DNA from: Viola odorata
Lineage: Eukaryota; Streptophyta; Magnoliopsida; Malpighiales; Violaceae
DNA: 64,000 nt
Direction of reading: 5' to 3'
Assembly: GCA_963691705.1 (NCBI GenBank)
Contig: OY829542.1
Span: forward strand, 38,240,579 to 38,304,578
A program made the translations under genes and the position numbers. Below the pieces are notes generated by a model that saw only the letters and a list, made by a program, of their open reading frames with translations, was not told the DNA's origin and searched no databases. Below are positions 20,567-32,094 of this stretch, piece after piece (positions within the stretch are counted from its first letter, which is position 1; each line of letters begins with the position of its first letter).

Positions 20567-21827
20567 TTGAGTGTTGAGGGAAAAGAAAGAGAGCAAAACA
20601 GACCCCATGAAAAGAGTGAGCATGGGAAAATAGATGAGAAAGAAAACAACTTCCATGAAAAGAGCGAGCATGGAATGAGAGGAGAGAATCAAAACAGCCT
20701 GCATGAAAATAGAGACCATGTGTTAGTTGGCATAAATACAAAAGGAGAGATCAAATATGCCATAGGAAAACAAGTGAGGAACGCACTTGGTGCGCAAAAA
20801 TTCTATTTTGGCGCAAGCCATCAAAATCCCAATTTTCGGCGATTGTGCCTTGATTTTCCTAACGCTAACCCCTTTTGTTTCTCTTCTATGATTTTCTTTC
20901 CTACTTTACAGAAGAAGAAGAGGTTATGGGCAGATAAGAAGCCTCCTATCGTGATGATAAGAGGGTGGAACGGATTTTGCACATCCATGGTGACTAGTTC
21001 GCTAAACCATTACCAAAAGAGTGAGGTACGGTTCTCTTCCCTAGGACTTAGTTCGTGTAAGTATGTGGACACCATAAAATTGTATGATGCTGTTGTCAAA
21101 TTTATAATTAATAATGGTGGTCCTAACTTGAGTCTATGAGCTATATATTATCCATTGGTATGTAAGTTTGCGTTCACTAGCGAATTTTTGCTTATCTTTA
21201 CTTCAACCAATTTGCTTATGGATTTATACTTGTGGTGCCATTAACCCCTATTTCATTGAGTTATTATGCAAGTTTGAGGAATGACAGAGAGTTAGTAATG
21301 GCGAAGATACCCCTTAGACAAGCCGTGAGTCATATGGAACGCTTGGGTATCTCGCGAGAGGATGAGAGTTACCGGAAGAACTTGAGGTTGTTCTTCAAGG
21401 TTGTTGATTGGGATAGGATGTTCTTACACCTTCCAAGGTTGCCTACCCAACGCAACAAGATGATCACTATGAGAGATGATGGTTCTAGCTAAACCATCAT
21501 CAAGAGCATTGACACCACCGTTGGAGTGGATGTCTCGGGTAACCCTTATCCTATATTCTTGCCTTTAGTTAATACTAACTTGAGGTATTGTGATGCAAGT
21601 TTCCGTCTGGATTCAAGGGCGCATCCTCTCGTAGGGGGAGGAGATGATGTGAATCCTACTGCACCACATATTCAAGGTGTACGACGGCCACCTATCGAAC
21701 CGAGGATGCGAGCGCGAGGAGAGTATGAGCACATAGGCGATGATCAGGGCATGGAGTTGTGGAGCTTTCTTGGGTAGATGGCGTTGAACAAAGATTCAAT
21801 GATGAATCTTTCTGAAGAAGAAAGGAA
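20567..21827 (+). pseudogene. Linker and degenerate integrase C-terminus of H, two polypurine tracts
   Basis: The linker (20567-20760) has three CATGAAAAGAGTGAGCATG-like repeats. The stretch to about 21225 has no motif I can name; RT, RNase H and the integrase core are absent. From 21232 the text fits a diverged integrase C-terminus: PLTPISL, then FKVVDWDRMFLHL, LPTQRN, DDG and VNTNLRYCDASFRLDSRAHP. A first purine tract near 21630-21645 precedes TGATGTGAATCC and a PPIEPRMRAR tail; a second, GAAGAAGAAAGGAA (21814-21827), precedes the true LTR. The doubled tract is shared with element K. Confidence 0.65.
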
Positions 21828-22457
21828 TGATGCTGCCCAAGACAAGGCTCAGCGTGATCACGCCCAAAACAGAAGCAACTACAATTTGACAGATGGGTCT
21901 CGGTATGATGACTCCCATTCTCGGCGTGATGACGCCGAAAACAGAAACGTGTACGTAGCAGAACCAAGCGACGACGTGTTCACGCCGTCCCTTGGCGTGA
22001 TCACGCCCATCACAGCGTAATTACGCCATGACCATGGTGTAATAACGCCTGAAATAGAGGCGCAAGGTGATGGTGCAAGCTGCTCGATGTGATCACGCCG
22101 AGTCCCGACGTGATCACGTTGACGAGGACCAAATTTTGTCAGAAACTGGAAACTTTCAGATTTTCTATTTTTAATTAGCTATTTTATTAATTAATTAAAT
22201 TAGGCGATTTGCATGTAAAAGACCGAGAGTTCAAACCCCTATTATTTCATTTCATCCTAGGTTGGTATTCACAAGTTGAATACTGGGTTAGGGATCCAAG
22301 TCAAGAACCTCAATTATTTAGCTTAGGTTGCTTAGCACAGGTTGCTAGAAGGGTTAAGCACTCAAGAGAGTTATTTTATTCCGCATTCAAAAATCCAATC
22401 CTTCGAACTAGATCAGAAAGTACTCGTTATGCATCCTACGCAACTGGGATTGTATCA
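21828..22457 (+). mobile_element. LTR 2 of H, promoter region deleted
   Basis: 630 bp, from TGATGCTGCCC to GGATTGTATCA. Compared with LTR 1 it lacks about 200 bp equivalent to 18201-18399, which includes the promoter and start region. It keeps the palindrome GGCGTGATCACGCC at 21994-22007. The PBS TGGTAGCGGAGCTC follows at 22460-22473. Confidence 0.87.
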
Positions 22458-22473
22458 GTTGGTAGCGGAGCTC

Positions 22474-23561
22474 AAGGCGTTCAAGGTTTGGTATCTATCT
22501 TTTAATTTTAAGTTTTCTTTGTTAAGATTGGTTCTTCTTCTATCCCGTTCTATAACCAATCTTCTTGTGTGCTTGTCTTAGTTATTTGTGTGTAGAGTCG
22601 ATCTAGAATCTAGGGTTCTAGATCTTTTTTTGTGTGTCTTGTTAAACAAATCGTTGTTCGATTTGTGTGTCATTAAATTAGCCTGTTTCTGTCCACAAAA
22701 GAGTCACAAAATACCAAAAAGAGTCTTTATTTAATTGTTATTCATTCTTAGAGTCAAAAAAAATTTCAAATCAAAAAGAAAAATAAAATACAAAATACTA
22801 GAGAGTATTTCAGACTCATAGCAAAAAGAATCATCCGATTTAGTGGTCAGAGTTGAGAGATCAAGTTTACAAGTTGCAGACCATAATTTCACAAATTTAA
22901 TCAAAAATGAAATTTTGTGATTTACTTGAGTCTTCTTGAAAATTTGAGCTTTCTTTTATTCTTATACATATATAAATTTTCTACTCCAGCCTAGCAAGTA
23001 TTTAGTTGATTGATCTTTGCAACTAATTTATTTGTTGAGCATGTAAATTCCTTTCGAAGCTAGTTGTCTTTGTGTGTCTTCTTTGGAAGCTTTCCTTTGA
23101 GATTCTCGAGTCATTGGCTTTTACGTGTGAACAATTGCAAGGAAGTTTGAGTGATTTTTTGAGATCAATAGAGCGTTAAACACGATAGAAAATGTGAGGG
23201 AGTCCTAGGTTTAGTGCAATTTTACGTTTTCTATTTACTTGTTGTGAGTTTCAGGAATGTCAATGGAGGGCGAGAAAGGTGTAGATGGAGCGGTAAGCCA
23301 CGGGCTTGCCGAGATGTTAGAAAAGAGTTTAGTAAGGCTTGATCAGATGGAGTTTTCCAATAAGGAGATCGTGAGTAAGGTTGATAAGTTGTCCGCAAGA
23401 GAAGGGACAAACATTCAAGATTTGTGACTGGCCCCATTGAAGGCGGCGAGAATGTGCCGATTACACATAGATGATGATCAGGGCATGCAGATGTGGAGCT
23501 TTCTTGGGCAGATGGCGTTGAACAAAGTTTTGAGGACGAATCTTTTCGAAGAAGAAGGGAA
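22474..23561 (+). pseudogene. Second internal region of H: leader and gag remnant
   Basis: The leader runs to 23256 and ends with GTGAGTTTCAG (acceptor at 23254) before the ATG at 23257. About 150 bp of the gag N-terminal part follow, similar to 18791-18870. Two deletions then join ACAAACATTC to a short VTGPIEGGENVP segment and that to GDDQGMELW-like tail sequence. The polypurine tract GAAGAAGAAGGGAA lies at 23548-23561. Confidence 0.8.
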
Positions 23562-24600
23562 TGATGTGGCCCAAGACAAGTCTGGACATGATCATGCCTA
23601 GCCTCGGCGTGATCACGCCCAAAACAGAAGTAACTACAATTTGACAGATGGGTCTCGGCGTGATGACGCTCATTCTCGGCGTGATGACGCCAAAAACAGA
23701 AGCGTGTGTTGCGCCTCGAAAATTTAATTTGCGAGTGTGCAACGAAATTTGAGACCTTCAGATGCTCGACGTAAAAGGACGCCTAGCAGCATGCAATGAA
23801 GTCGCCACCCTAATTTGGTTGCTAGGTTTAGGGAACCTTAATTGTCATGGCATAAGAAATATAATAAGTAAAAAAACTAAAGGCACAAAAAAGGGGTATG
23901 GACCCCAGACAAAGGTTCGGGGTCATATTATGGTCTCGGGAAGGTGTTAGGCACCCGAGTCACATCCGAAAATGGTTACCGGTTGATGAGAGACGTGTTT
24001 AAAAAGGTGTTTGATAAAATGTGTTTTGAAAAAGGGGGCCCTCAGAGGAATCGTCACTTTAGTCTTTTCTATGATCGTGACCGTTTAGGGATAATTAAAA
24101 AATCTTTCTGACGGGGTTACCATTTATCGAGATTGATTGATTATTCCTGACCGCAACGTGATGGGACTGAATTTTCCATAAGACTGAATGAGCGCCCTCT
24201 TATTTCATCATCGGGCCATGCATGATTAAATTAATTACTATGCGATCCTAACATGGATTGCTAACAGAGTACAAATTTAAATGGTAGATTTTTGAACTGG
24301 AAAACTGATGTGGGATCGAAAGTCCCCATGTACATGCAGTCAATACAAGCGAGAATTTAAAATCATATGAACATGGCATTTTAAGCAACTCTTTAAACAC
24401 GTTGTTCATGTGGGTTGATTTTAATCCTAGCAGTTCTATATATCATGCGTACGATTGATATTTGCGAAAAGTGTTGAATAAATAAATAGGAATTGAAAGG
24501 CGTACTTGCGAGCGAAGCTTGAACTTAAAACCTACAAAGTGAGAGTGTTAGCGATAGCTTGAGAAATAAATAGGCAATTTTATGAGTGCGAAAATTTAAA

Positions 24601-24985
24601 TGACAATTGACTGTATGCGAGAAATGATGGATTTAACGCATACGAGAATTAAATGTTGAGCTGATTTCATGCGAGAAATGCTGGATTTAACGCATACGAA
24701 AATTAAATGCTGAGTTGATTGTATGCGAGAAATGATGGATTTAACGCATACGAAAATTAAATGCTGAGTTAATTGCATGCGAAAAACGACTGATTTTACG
24801 CATACGAGATTTAAATGATGACATGATTGCATGTGAGAAACGATGGATTTAACGCATACGAAAATTAAATGATGACATGATTGCATGCGAGAAATGATGG
24901 ATTTAACGCATACGAAAAATTAAATGCTGAGTTGATTGCATGCGAAAAAGGATTTATTTGACGCATACGAAATTTAAATGCTGTT
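24601..24985. repeat. 54-bp tandem repeat, seven copies
   Basis: The core AACGCATACGAAAATTAAAT recurs with GCATACGA at 24638, 24692, 24746, 24800, 24854, 24908 and 24963, a period of 54 bp (once 55). Because 54 is divisible by three, the minus strand shows a spurious 96-codon ORF of repeating 18-residue units. Confidence 0.93.
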
Positions 24986-25019
24986 TTGGTAAGTGTAGAA
25001 AAATTAAATGTAGTTGACG

Positions 25020-25580
25020 ATTTACAGGGAATTAAAATAGTTTGATGATTTGCAGAAAATGAATAGTTGATATTTGCGGAAGAATTTCCAGCAGTATGAT
25101 AAGTGCGGAATTTAAAACAATTGATATTTTGGAGAAAATAAACAAGTGATATTTGCAGAAAATAAAATAATTGATATTTGTAGAAAATTAACAAGTGATA
25201 TTTGCAGAAAATAAAACAATTGATATTTGCAGAAAATAAAACAGTTGATATTTGCGGAAGAATTTCCAGCAGCTTGCGAAAAATTAAAGTAGTTAAATAT
25301 TTACGAAAATTTAAATGCGACCGACCATGTAGGCGGTAAAATGAATAACTGAATTTAAATTGCCGAAAGTAAATTGCGGAAAATTTAAAGTGCGGAAGAG
25401 TAAAGTGCGGAAAAGTAAAGTGCGGAAAATTAAAGTGCGGAAAATTAAAGGGCGGAAAATTAAAGTGCGGAAAATTAAACAGTTGATAATTTGCGGAAGA
25501 ATTTCCAGCAGTTTGCAAAAATTAAAGCAGTTGATAAGTACGAAAATTTAAAGCAGTTGATAATTTGGGGAAAATTAAAT
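25020..25580. repeat. Short AT-rich repeats in the long LTR
   Basis: From about 25060 to 25260 GTTGATATTTGCAGAAAAT-like units repeat irregularly. From about 25370 to 25480 a 15-17 bp unit AAAGTGCGGAAAATT repeats about seven times. These give long spurious ORFs on both strands. Confidence 0.85.
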
Positions 25581-28027
25581 GACAACCGACCATATAGGCG
25601 GTAAGTTTAAATGACTGAAATTAAATTGCTGAATATAAATGACTGAAGTTAAATTACATAAAAGTAAACATCGCGATAAGCAATTCATGTAAAAAAAATT
25701 AAATAAACAAGTTGAAGCCAGAATGGGCATACGAATATTTTACAAAAAAAAAAGAACTAAACAATCCATGTATAAAATATAGGAAGAATAAACACATATC
25801 ATGAAGAATAATTATACGAAGCATGCGAGCATTTTACGTGAAAAAAATAACGAACCGAAGTTCCGGAAAAATATAAATGGGCTGGGCCCAGCTTGGAAAT
25901 TTGGAGGAATGGGCCAGGGAGAATTCCTAGCCCAAGAAAATTGATTTTAACGGTGATGGGCCTAGCCCATCACCTTTCTTTTATTTTTTTTGCGCGAAGG
26001 CCATTTGCCCCATATCATCATCATCTTCAACCTCACGTCGCCGGCACCACTGCCCAAAAGAAGCCTCTCTCTTCCAACAACGCAGCCATGCAATCACAAC
26101 AAGAAAATGGAAACGAAAACAGCAGGATTTTTGAAGGAAATGAAGCAATGCATATTTACATTAATTAATGAAATAATTAAACTAAGCAAAGATAATTTAA
26201 ACGGATGTTAGCATGGTAAAATTAGGTTGAAAACAAGGTGATTGCAGCAAGTTTTAATGATTAATTAATTGACTAAAGCATTAAATGAAATTTAAAAGAA
26301 AAACAAGAGAGGGAACGCTTACAGTGTCGCTGCTGCCTGCGGCCGACGGCGAGGAACGGGAATGAGGGTGCGTGGATTGGCCAGGAAAATGGAGATGGGC
26401 AGTGGCTTTCTCGTGTAAAATTTTCGGACCCTTTTTACGAAGGAGGGGGCTAGGTATTTATAGCCCGAAATCGCATGGGTTGGAGGACGGGGGAGCTGCG
26501 TGTGGTGGCTAGGGGAGGCGTGATGATGGCTGAACGGGGTAGGAGGCTATGGGCTCGAGCTAGGAAGCGATGGGAGCAGGTAATCCCGGTGGTCTGCTCC
26601 GCTGCACGTCCATGCCCACTGTGCATGTGCACCATGCTACGTAATTCAAGGGCCGTTAATTTGGTTGACTTTCCTTGGTTGACCAGATCAACGGCCATGA
26701 TTAAATGGCCCTTCATCTGATTTAAATGGCCTCGAGCCGGTTCCTGCGAACAAACGTTCTTACTTTTCGAGCCGAAGGTATTTTCTCGTTCAAAAACGTG
26801 AAACGTTCGGACAGAAAAATAATGATGTTACGCCGAAAATTACACTAAACGCTGTAGACCGTTGCGAACGGAAAAAAAGCTAGCAACTAGTTGATGGAAA
26901 ACATTTCAAAGTCAAGCTATTGTCCGAGCGAACTTACTCGGGTCCAATAAAAGCTCGAACAAAAATAATAATAAAATAATAAAAATACTAAAAAATGCGC
27001 TAAAAACTAAAAGTCCTAAAATTCATGTGATGACCTAAAACGAAGAAAAACTAGCGAACGACTGCCGGATAATTAAAAATGTGATTTTTAAGGCTAAAAA
27101 TAATAATGATAATAATAATGAAAATACGTGATGAAAAATTAAAAATGCGATTTCGAAAGCTGACGATGCTAACGATGATGCTAAAATGCAACGAAACACC
27201 TAAAAATGCTAGCGACAGTAAATCAACTGAAAATGACTGTAAATTAACTAAATAACAGAAATACTAAAATTAATTAAAAATGGCGTCAAAATTCGGGTAT
27301 CAACAGCGTGTACGTAGCGGAAGCAAGCCATGACATGATCACGCCAAGGGACGGCGTGATCACGCCTATCACAGTGTTATGACGCCATGACCATGGCGTA
27401 ATGACGCCCAAAATAGAGGCGCAAGGTGATGGTGCAAGTTGCTCAACGTGATCACACCGAGTCCCGACGTGATCACGCCGACGAGGACCAGATTTTGTCA
27501 AAAACTGGAAACTTTCGGGTTTTCTATTTTTAATTAGCTATTTTATTAATTAATTAAATTAGTTTGGATTTATTTTAATTAATTAATTAGAATTTCTATT
27601 AGGAGAAGGCTTCCTATTGTAAGGATTTATCGTTTCTCCTATTTAAAGAGCCACCATTTTCATTATCAGAAAAGTTATTTTCAATCAATTAAATTCAGAG
27701 AGGATTTTCTCAATTGTTCATGTGTGAACCTTGTTGCTTCTTAAGTCCGAACGCTTAAGTCTATTTGCATGTAAAAGTCCGAGAGTTCAAACCCCTATTG
27801 TTTCGTTTCATGCTAGGTTGGTATTCACAAGTTGAATACGGGGTTAGGGATCCGAGTCAAGAACCTCAATTGTTTAGCTTAGGTTGCTTAGCACAGGTTG
27901 CTAGGAGGGTTAAGCACTCAAGAGAGTTATTTTATTTCGCATTCAAAAATCCAATCCTTTGAACTAGATCAGAAAGTACTTGTTATGCATCCTATGCAAC
28001 TAGGATCGTATCACTAGGCCACCTCGG

Positions 28028-28988
28028 TGATACGATCCTCTTAGCCAAGGATGCGTATATCGCAGTTTGGATATAGTTCAAGGGTTTGGAATTGCGCGGA
28101 ATGATACTTGGATCCCTTAACCTAGCTTAGACCTGCTAATACACCTGGATTATCCAACCTAATCAAACTAAGTGAGGTTGTTGCTAGCTTCTCTAGACCT
28201 AGACTCACACCTGGGAGAATTAACCTAGGTGTCTCGAACAATGGTGCAATTTAGGGTTTTACTTGCAACGACTTGAGTATTGCGGACTCAAGAGAAATAA
28301 GACAATACAAGAGAATCCACTCGCAAACACACAAGGTAAAAACCTCACTCTTTTTTATTAATCAACTCAAAACTGTTTAACAATGGAGCCAAGCGACTCC
28401 TTAAAATAACAAAATCCCTAAACCTAGTTGGCCGAACTAACAAGAGTCCTATTCGGCAATTAATTTATTTTTATTAACGAAAATAAATAATAATAGTAAT
28501 AGAAAGTATAGGGAAATAAAATAGGAAATCGTACGGCTGGGCCAAGGTTCGGCTCGTGTCGCCAAGTCGCCATTGTTGGGCGTGCGCTCTTGTCTGCGAG
28601 GTTGTTGGCATGGGCCATCTTGTGATCCATTCATGCGAATGAGCTGGAACCTGTTCCAAATGATAGCTAACATTTGAACTATTAGGGAACAAGTCCTTCT
28701 CCCTGGTCGAAGCTCTACTGGGCCGAGATGGCTCAGATAGCATCGCCTGGTGTGTCCATCGAGGCCATGATTAGCGTGACTAGTTTTAGGACCTTCTCGC
28801 GCAACACTTCTTCTTCAATCAGCATGTCCCATTCAAGCTCCTTGTACAGTAGCTGAGATAACCTCCCTTGAAGCTCTTTTCCTTTGGCGAGAGTCATTGG
28901 TCCTAGTGGTGGTAATGGTATGGTGGGGGCGCGGGCTGGCATATGTGATGGTCCATGCGCTGGGCTTGGTGGGCCTGGGACCACATCA
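28028..28988 (-). mobile_element. 3' LTR of element C
   Basis: 961 bp; minus-strand start TGATGTGGTCCC at 28988 after the polypurine tract CGAAGAGGGAGGGAA (29003-28989), end GGATCGTATCA at 28028. The pol frame continues about 250 bp into it (to 28733) with a PPLGPMTLAKGKELQ tail. The start-site hairpin GGAGTCGCTTGGCTCC lies at 28385-28400. Confidence 0.9.
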
Positions 28989-31235
28989 TTCCCTCCCTCT
29001 TCGAAAGGATCTATCCTCGAATCTTCATCCTCGTCGTCACCTACATCAAAATAAGTTAGGTCAAAAACATCCAATGTAGCACTAACTGAACCATACTCAC
29101 TAGGTAAATCTAATTTGTAGGCATTGTCATTGATCTTGGGGATGATTTGGAATGGTCCATCTCCACGCGGCGCCATTTTGCCACGGCCTTGGCTAGGAAA
29201 TCACTCCCTCCGCATGTGGAGCCAAACCCAATCACCAACATTGAAGGAAACTAGTGTCCTTCCTTGCTTTCTCTTGCACACCAGCTTCTCATTCATTCGC
29301 TCAATGTTGCGCTTAGCTTGTTCATGGATCTTCTTGAGCAACTCCGCCTTCTTGCTGCCATCTATACTAGACATTTCACTTAAAGGCAATGGGGTCAAAT
29401 CTAAGGGAGTTAAAGGATTGAAGCCATACACAATCTCAAATGGTGAATAGTGTGTGGTGGAATGCACAAAATGATTGTAAGAGAATTCAATAAAAGGAAG
29501 ATACTCAATCCAATTGGACACATGCTTACGAACTAATGTGCGCAATAGAGAACCAAGTGTTCGATTGACTACCTATGTTTGTCCGTTGGTCTGTGGATGG
29601 CAAGATGTTGAGAATAGTAGCTTTGTTCCATGTTTTTTCCACAAAACCCTCCAAAAATGGCCAAGGAATTTTCTAGCATGGTCGTTAACTATACTTATTG
29701 GGACACCATGTAAGCGCACAACTTCTTTGAAAAATAGGTTTGCGATGTTAGTCGCATCATCAATATTAGCATAAGGGATAAAGTGTGCCATTTTAGAAAA
29801 TTTGTCCTCGACTACAAAGATACTATCCTTCCCTCGCCTAGACTTAGATAGTCCAACGACAAAGTCCATGGAAAAATCGGTCCAAGGGTGGGAAGGCATA
29901 GGTAGCGACATGTACCCACCATGGTTAGTAACCCTAGATTTTGCCTTGCGGCAAGTTATACATCTAGCGACGATGCGGACAACATCGCGCATCATATGGG
30001 GCCAATGAAAATGTTCCTTGAGTACATCCAGTGTCTTATTCACACCAAAGTGGCCCATCAACCTGCCAATATGTGACTAGTGTACAAGCAACTATCGCAA
30101 GGAGCATTGTGGTATACACAAACGTCTATGCTTGAAAGGATAACCATCATGCTTATAATATTTAGACTCAGATGTAGACTCACAAGTAGAATGAACCTCT
30201 CTAAAGTCAGAATCAGTAGTATATAGTTAAATGATATGTTCAAAGCTAAGTAGCTTAGCACTAAGTGAAGAGATTAGCACATACCTCTTAGATAACGGGT
30301 CGGCCACTATATTTTCCTTACCCATTTTTAACTGAATGTGGTATGAGAAGGATTCGATGAATTCCATCCAAGTAGCATGGCGATTGCTCAACTTACCCTG
30401 CCCCTTGAGGTATTTTAGGCTCAAAATGTGTGTGTGCATAATGAATTCGCGCGACATCAAGTAGCTCTACCACACTTCAAGTGCGTGCACTAGGGCGTAT
30501 AACTTGTTGTCATACGTGGGGTATCGGAGCTGAACGTCCTTCAACTTCTCACTAAAGAAGGCTATTGGTCTCTTCTCTTGCATAAGGACAGCACCTATAC
30601 CGAGCCTGCTTGCGTCGCATTCCACCTCGAATGCTTTGCTAAAGTCCGATAGGGCTAACATCGGCGATGAACACAAACACTCTTTCATCGTGCGAAAGGC
30701 CTCCTCTTGTTGCTACTCCCACTTGAAAGTTAAATTTTTCTTAGTTAGTTCATTTAAAGGGTTAGCAATAGTGCTAAATTCCTTGACAAAATGCCTATAG
30801 AAGGTCGCCAAGTAGTGGAACGATCGCAAGTCTCTTGCGTTCTTCAGAGGCGGCCACTCCTTGTTGGCTTTGATCTTTTTCTCGTCCACCTTCACGCCAT
30901 CTACACTTACGATAAAACCTAGAAATCCCACTTGTTCTAAAGCAAAAGAACATTTGTCAAGTTTAACAAATAGTTTTTGTTCACAAAGTGTAGAAAAGAA
31001 AAGTTTTAGATGCAAGACATGTTCCTCTAAGGATTTGTTGTAGACTAAGATATCATCAAAATAAACTACAATAAATTTTCCAATAAAATGCCTAAGGACA
31101 TGATTAATCAACCTCATGAAGGTGCTAGGAGCATTAATTAATCCAAACGGCATGACCATCCATTCATATAAATCATATTTAGTTTTAAAGGTCGTTTTCC
31201 ACTCGTCACCTTCTTCCATGCGAATTTGGTGATAA
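28989..31235 (-). pseudogene. RT palm, RNase H and integrase of element C
   Basis: Reading down the minus strand, RT resumes at [13 protein letters not shown] (31235) and includes [24 protein letters not shown] and [15 protein letters not shown]. RNase H (30688-30227) has [13 protein letters not shown], but YDNKLYALV replaces the catalytic Glu and HTHILSLK replaces the catalytic Asp. Integrase (30061-29201) shows [28 protein letters not shown] and [10 protein letters not shown]; the catalytic Glu codon in QT-stop-VVNRTL is TAG (near 29570). The C-terminal domain has GDWVWLHMRRE and APRGDGPFQII and ends in DSRIDPFEEGGND at the LTR. There are several frameshifts between ORF pieces. Confidence 0.9.
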
Positions 31236-31240
31236 CCAAA

Positions 31241-32078
31241 TAATGCGATGACACATGGCTTCCTTTCGGCGATGAATGAGCACACATTCAAAGGCCACCA
31301 AAAGTAGGTGAGATCCATGCCAACCCGAGGCCACCCACATGGCCGAGCTTTCCTCTCAAAGTGGTCGAACCAACCATGAAGAGTGCACATGGCGACATAC
31401 CACCAGGAATTGGCTGATTTTTAATTAATTGAAATGAAGCTAGCAGTATACCGTTAGGCTCTTAACGGTATACTGCCAGAGATTTTTTTTGGCTTCCGAG
31501 AAGAGTGTTTTCTTAACGGTATACTGCCAGAGATTTTTTTTGGCTTCCGAGAAGAGTGTTTTCAAGGCCTTTTGTACTTAGTATAAATAACTTTCTTCTT
31601 CATTTTTCTTACGTAGTTTTTGATGAGTATTTATTGCTTGAGTTATAGAGTACTCCTCCCTATAAACACCTTAAAATCTCCTTGTAAGGATCAAGCATGG
31701 GAGGCTCCTTGATTCATTGCAAGTAAAAAACTTCTTACCTTCTATCTTTAATTACTTGTTCTTGTTTACAATTGAATAGAACTTTGGGATTATGGTGTTT
31801 ATTGAATATTATGGATTCCTATTGGTGGATGATTGATTATAGTGTGATTTTAATGCTTGCCTTTTGATTGATCAGTTCCATTGAATTTTTATCCGCAAAT
31901 CTTCCTTTAATTTCCAAAATTTCGTTCATCTTCATTCACTAATATTCCACTGCATTTTTCTCCAATTCCATATCTGATTCTTATGTTTCATGTCTATAAT
32001 TGATCGTGTTTTGTTGGGTAACTCAAGCTAGATCTATTGACACAATTCGACTCATTAAAATGAGGTCGGATCGCATCA
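31241..32078 (+). mobile_element. 5' LTR and PBS of element B
   Basis: 838 bp, from a mutated TAATGCGATGAC to GGATCGCATCA. It has AGTATAAATAA near 31580 and a 51-bp tandem duplication (31461-31511, 31512-31562) that is single in the 3' LTR. The PBS TGGTAGTAGAGCCA at 32081-32094 matches the tRNA-iMet-type sequence at 12 of 14 positions. Confidence 0.88.
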
Positions 32079-32094
32079 AGTGGTAGTAGAGCCA

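Larger units (their letters stand above)
23707..27305 (-). mobile_element. 3.6 kb solo LTR of Ogre/Tat type
   Basis: The 3599-bp block has ends TGTTGCGCC and TATCAACA (TGTTG/CAACA inverted termini) and perfect GCGTG duplications at 23702-23706 and 27306-27310. It contains no coding domain, so it is a solo LTR. The minus strand is the likely transcribed strand: CTATAAATA at 26455-26463, followed downstream by a GC-rich stretch. The great length, and the segment near 23900-23990 with GGTGTTAGGCACCCGAG, fit the very long LTRs of Ogre/Tat-group elements; the family is an inference. Confidence 0.85.
17849..28013 (+). mobile_element. Three-LTR tandem element H
   Basis: The layout is LTR (17849-18641), internal (18642-21827), LTR (21828-22457), internal (22458-23561), LTR (23562-28013, split by a 3.6 kb insertion). 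The outer edges carry a perfect CTAGG duplication at 17844-17848 and 28014-28018, so the block behaves as one insertion. The two internal regions have different deletions: the first lost most of its leader, the second lost nearly all gag-pol. Neither encodes RT or RNase H. Confidence 0.9.
23562..28013 (+). mobile_element. LTR 3 of H, split by a 3.6 kb LTR
   Basis: It begins TGATGTGGCCC at 23562 and ends GGATCGTATCA at 28013. Without the insertion at 23707-27305 and its duplication it is about 848 bp, similar to LTR 1. Palindromes GGCGTGATCACGCC lie at 23606-23619 and 27353-27366. A TATTTAAAGAGCC promoter is near 27640. Confidence 0.88.

Noticed and set aside
21232..21680. A new module shared by H and K upstream of DSRAN.
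   Set aside because: FKVVDW, LPTQRN and DDG line up with the GDWVW, FPxQR and GDGPF blocks of chromovirus integrase C-termini, so it is a diverged known domain.
24596..25518. Two minus-strand ORFs of 96 and 217 codons.
   Set aside because: They are products of tandem repeats whose period is a multiple of three, inside a solo LTR; composition is repeat-driven.
23707..27305. A complete non-autonomous retrotransposon rather than a solo LTR.
   Set aside because: No internal pair of direct repeats, PBS or coding domain was seen; TGTTG..CAACA ends with a 5-bp duplication fit a single LTR.
17849..28013. Two independent neighbouring insertions of H.
   Set aside because: Only the outermost edges carry a target duplication (CTAGG) and the middle LTR is shared.
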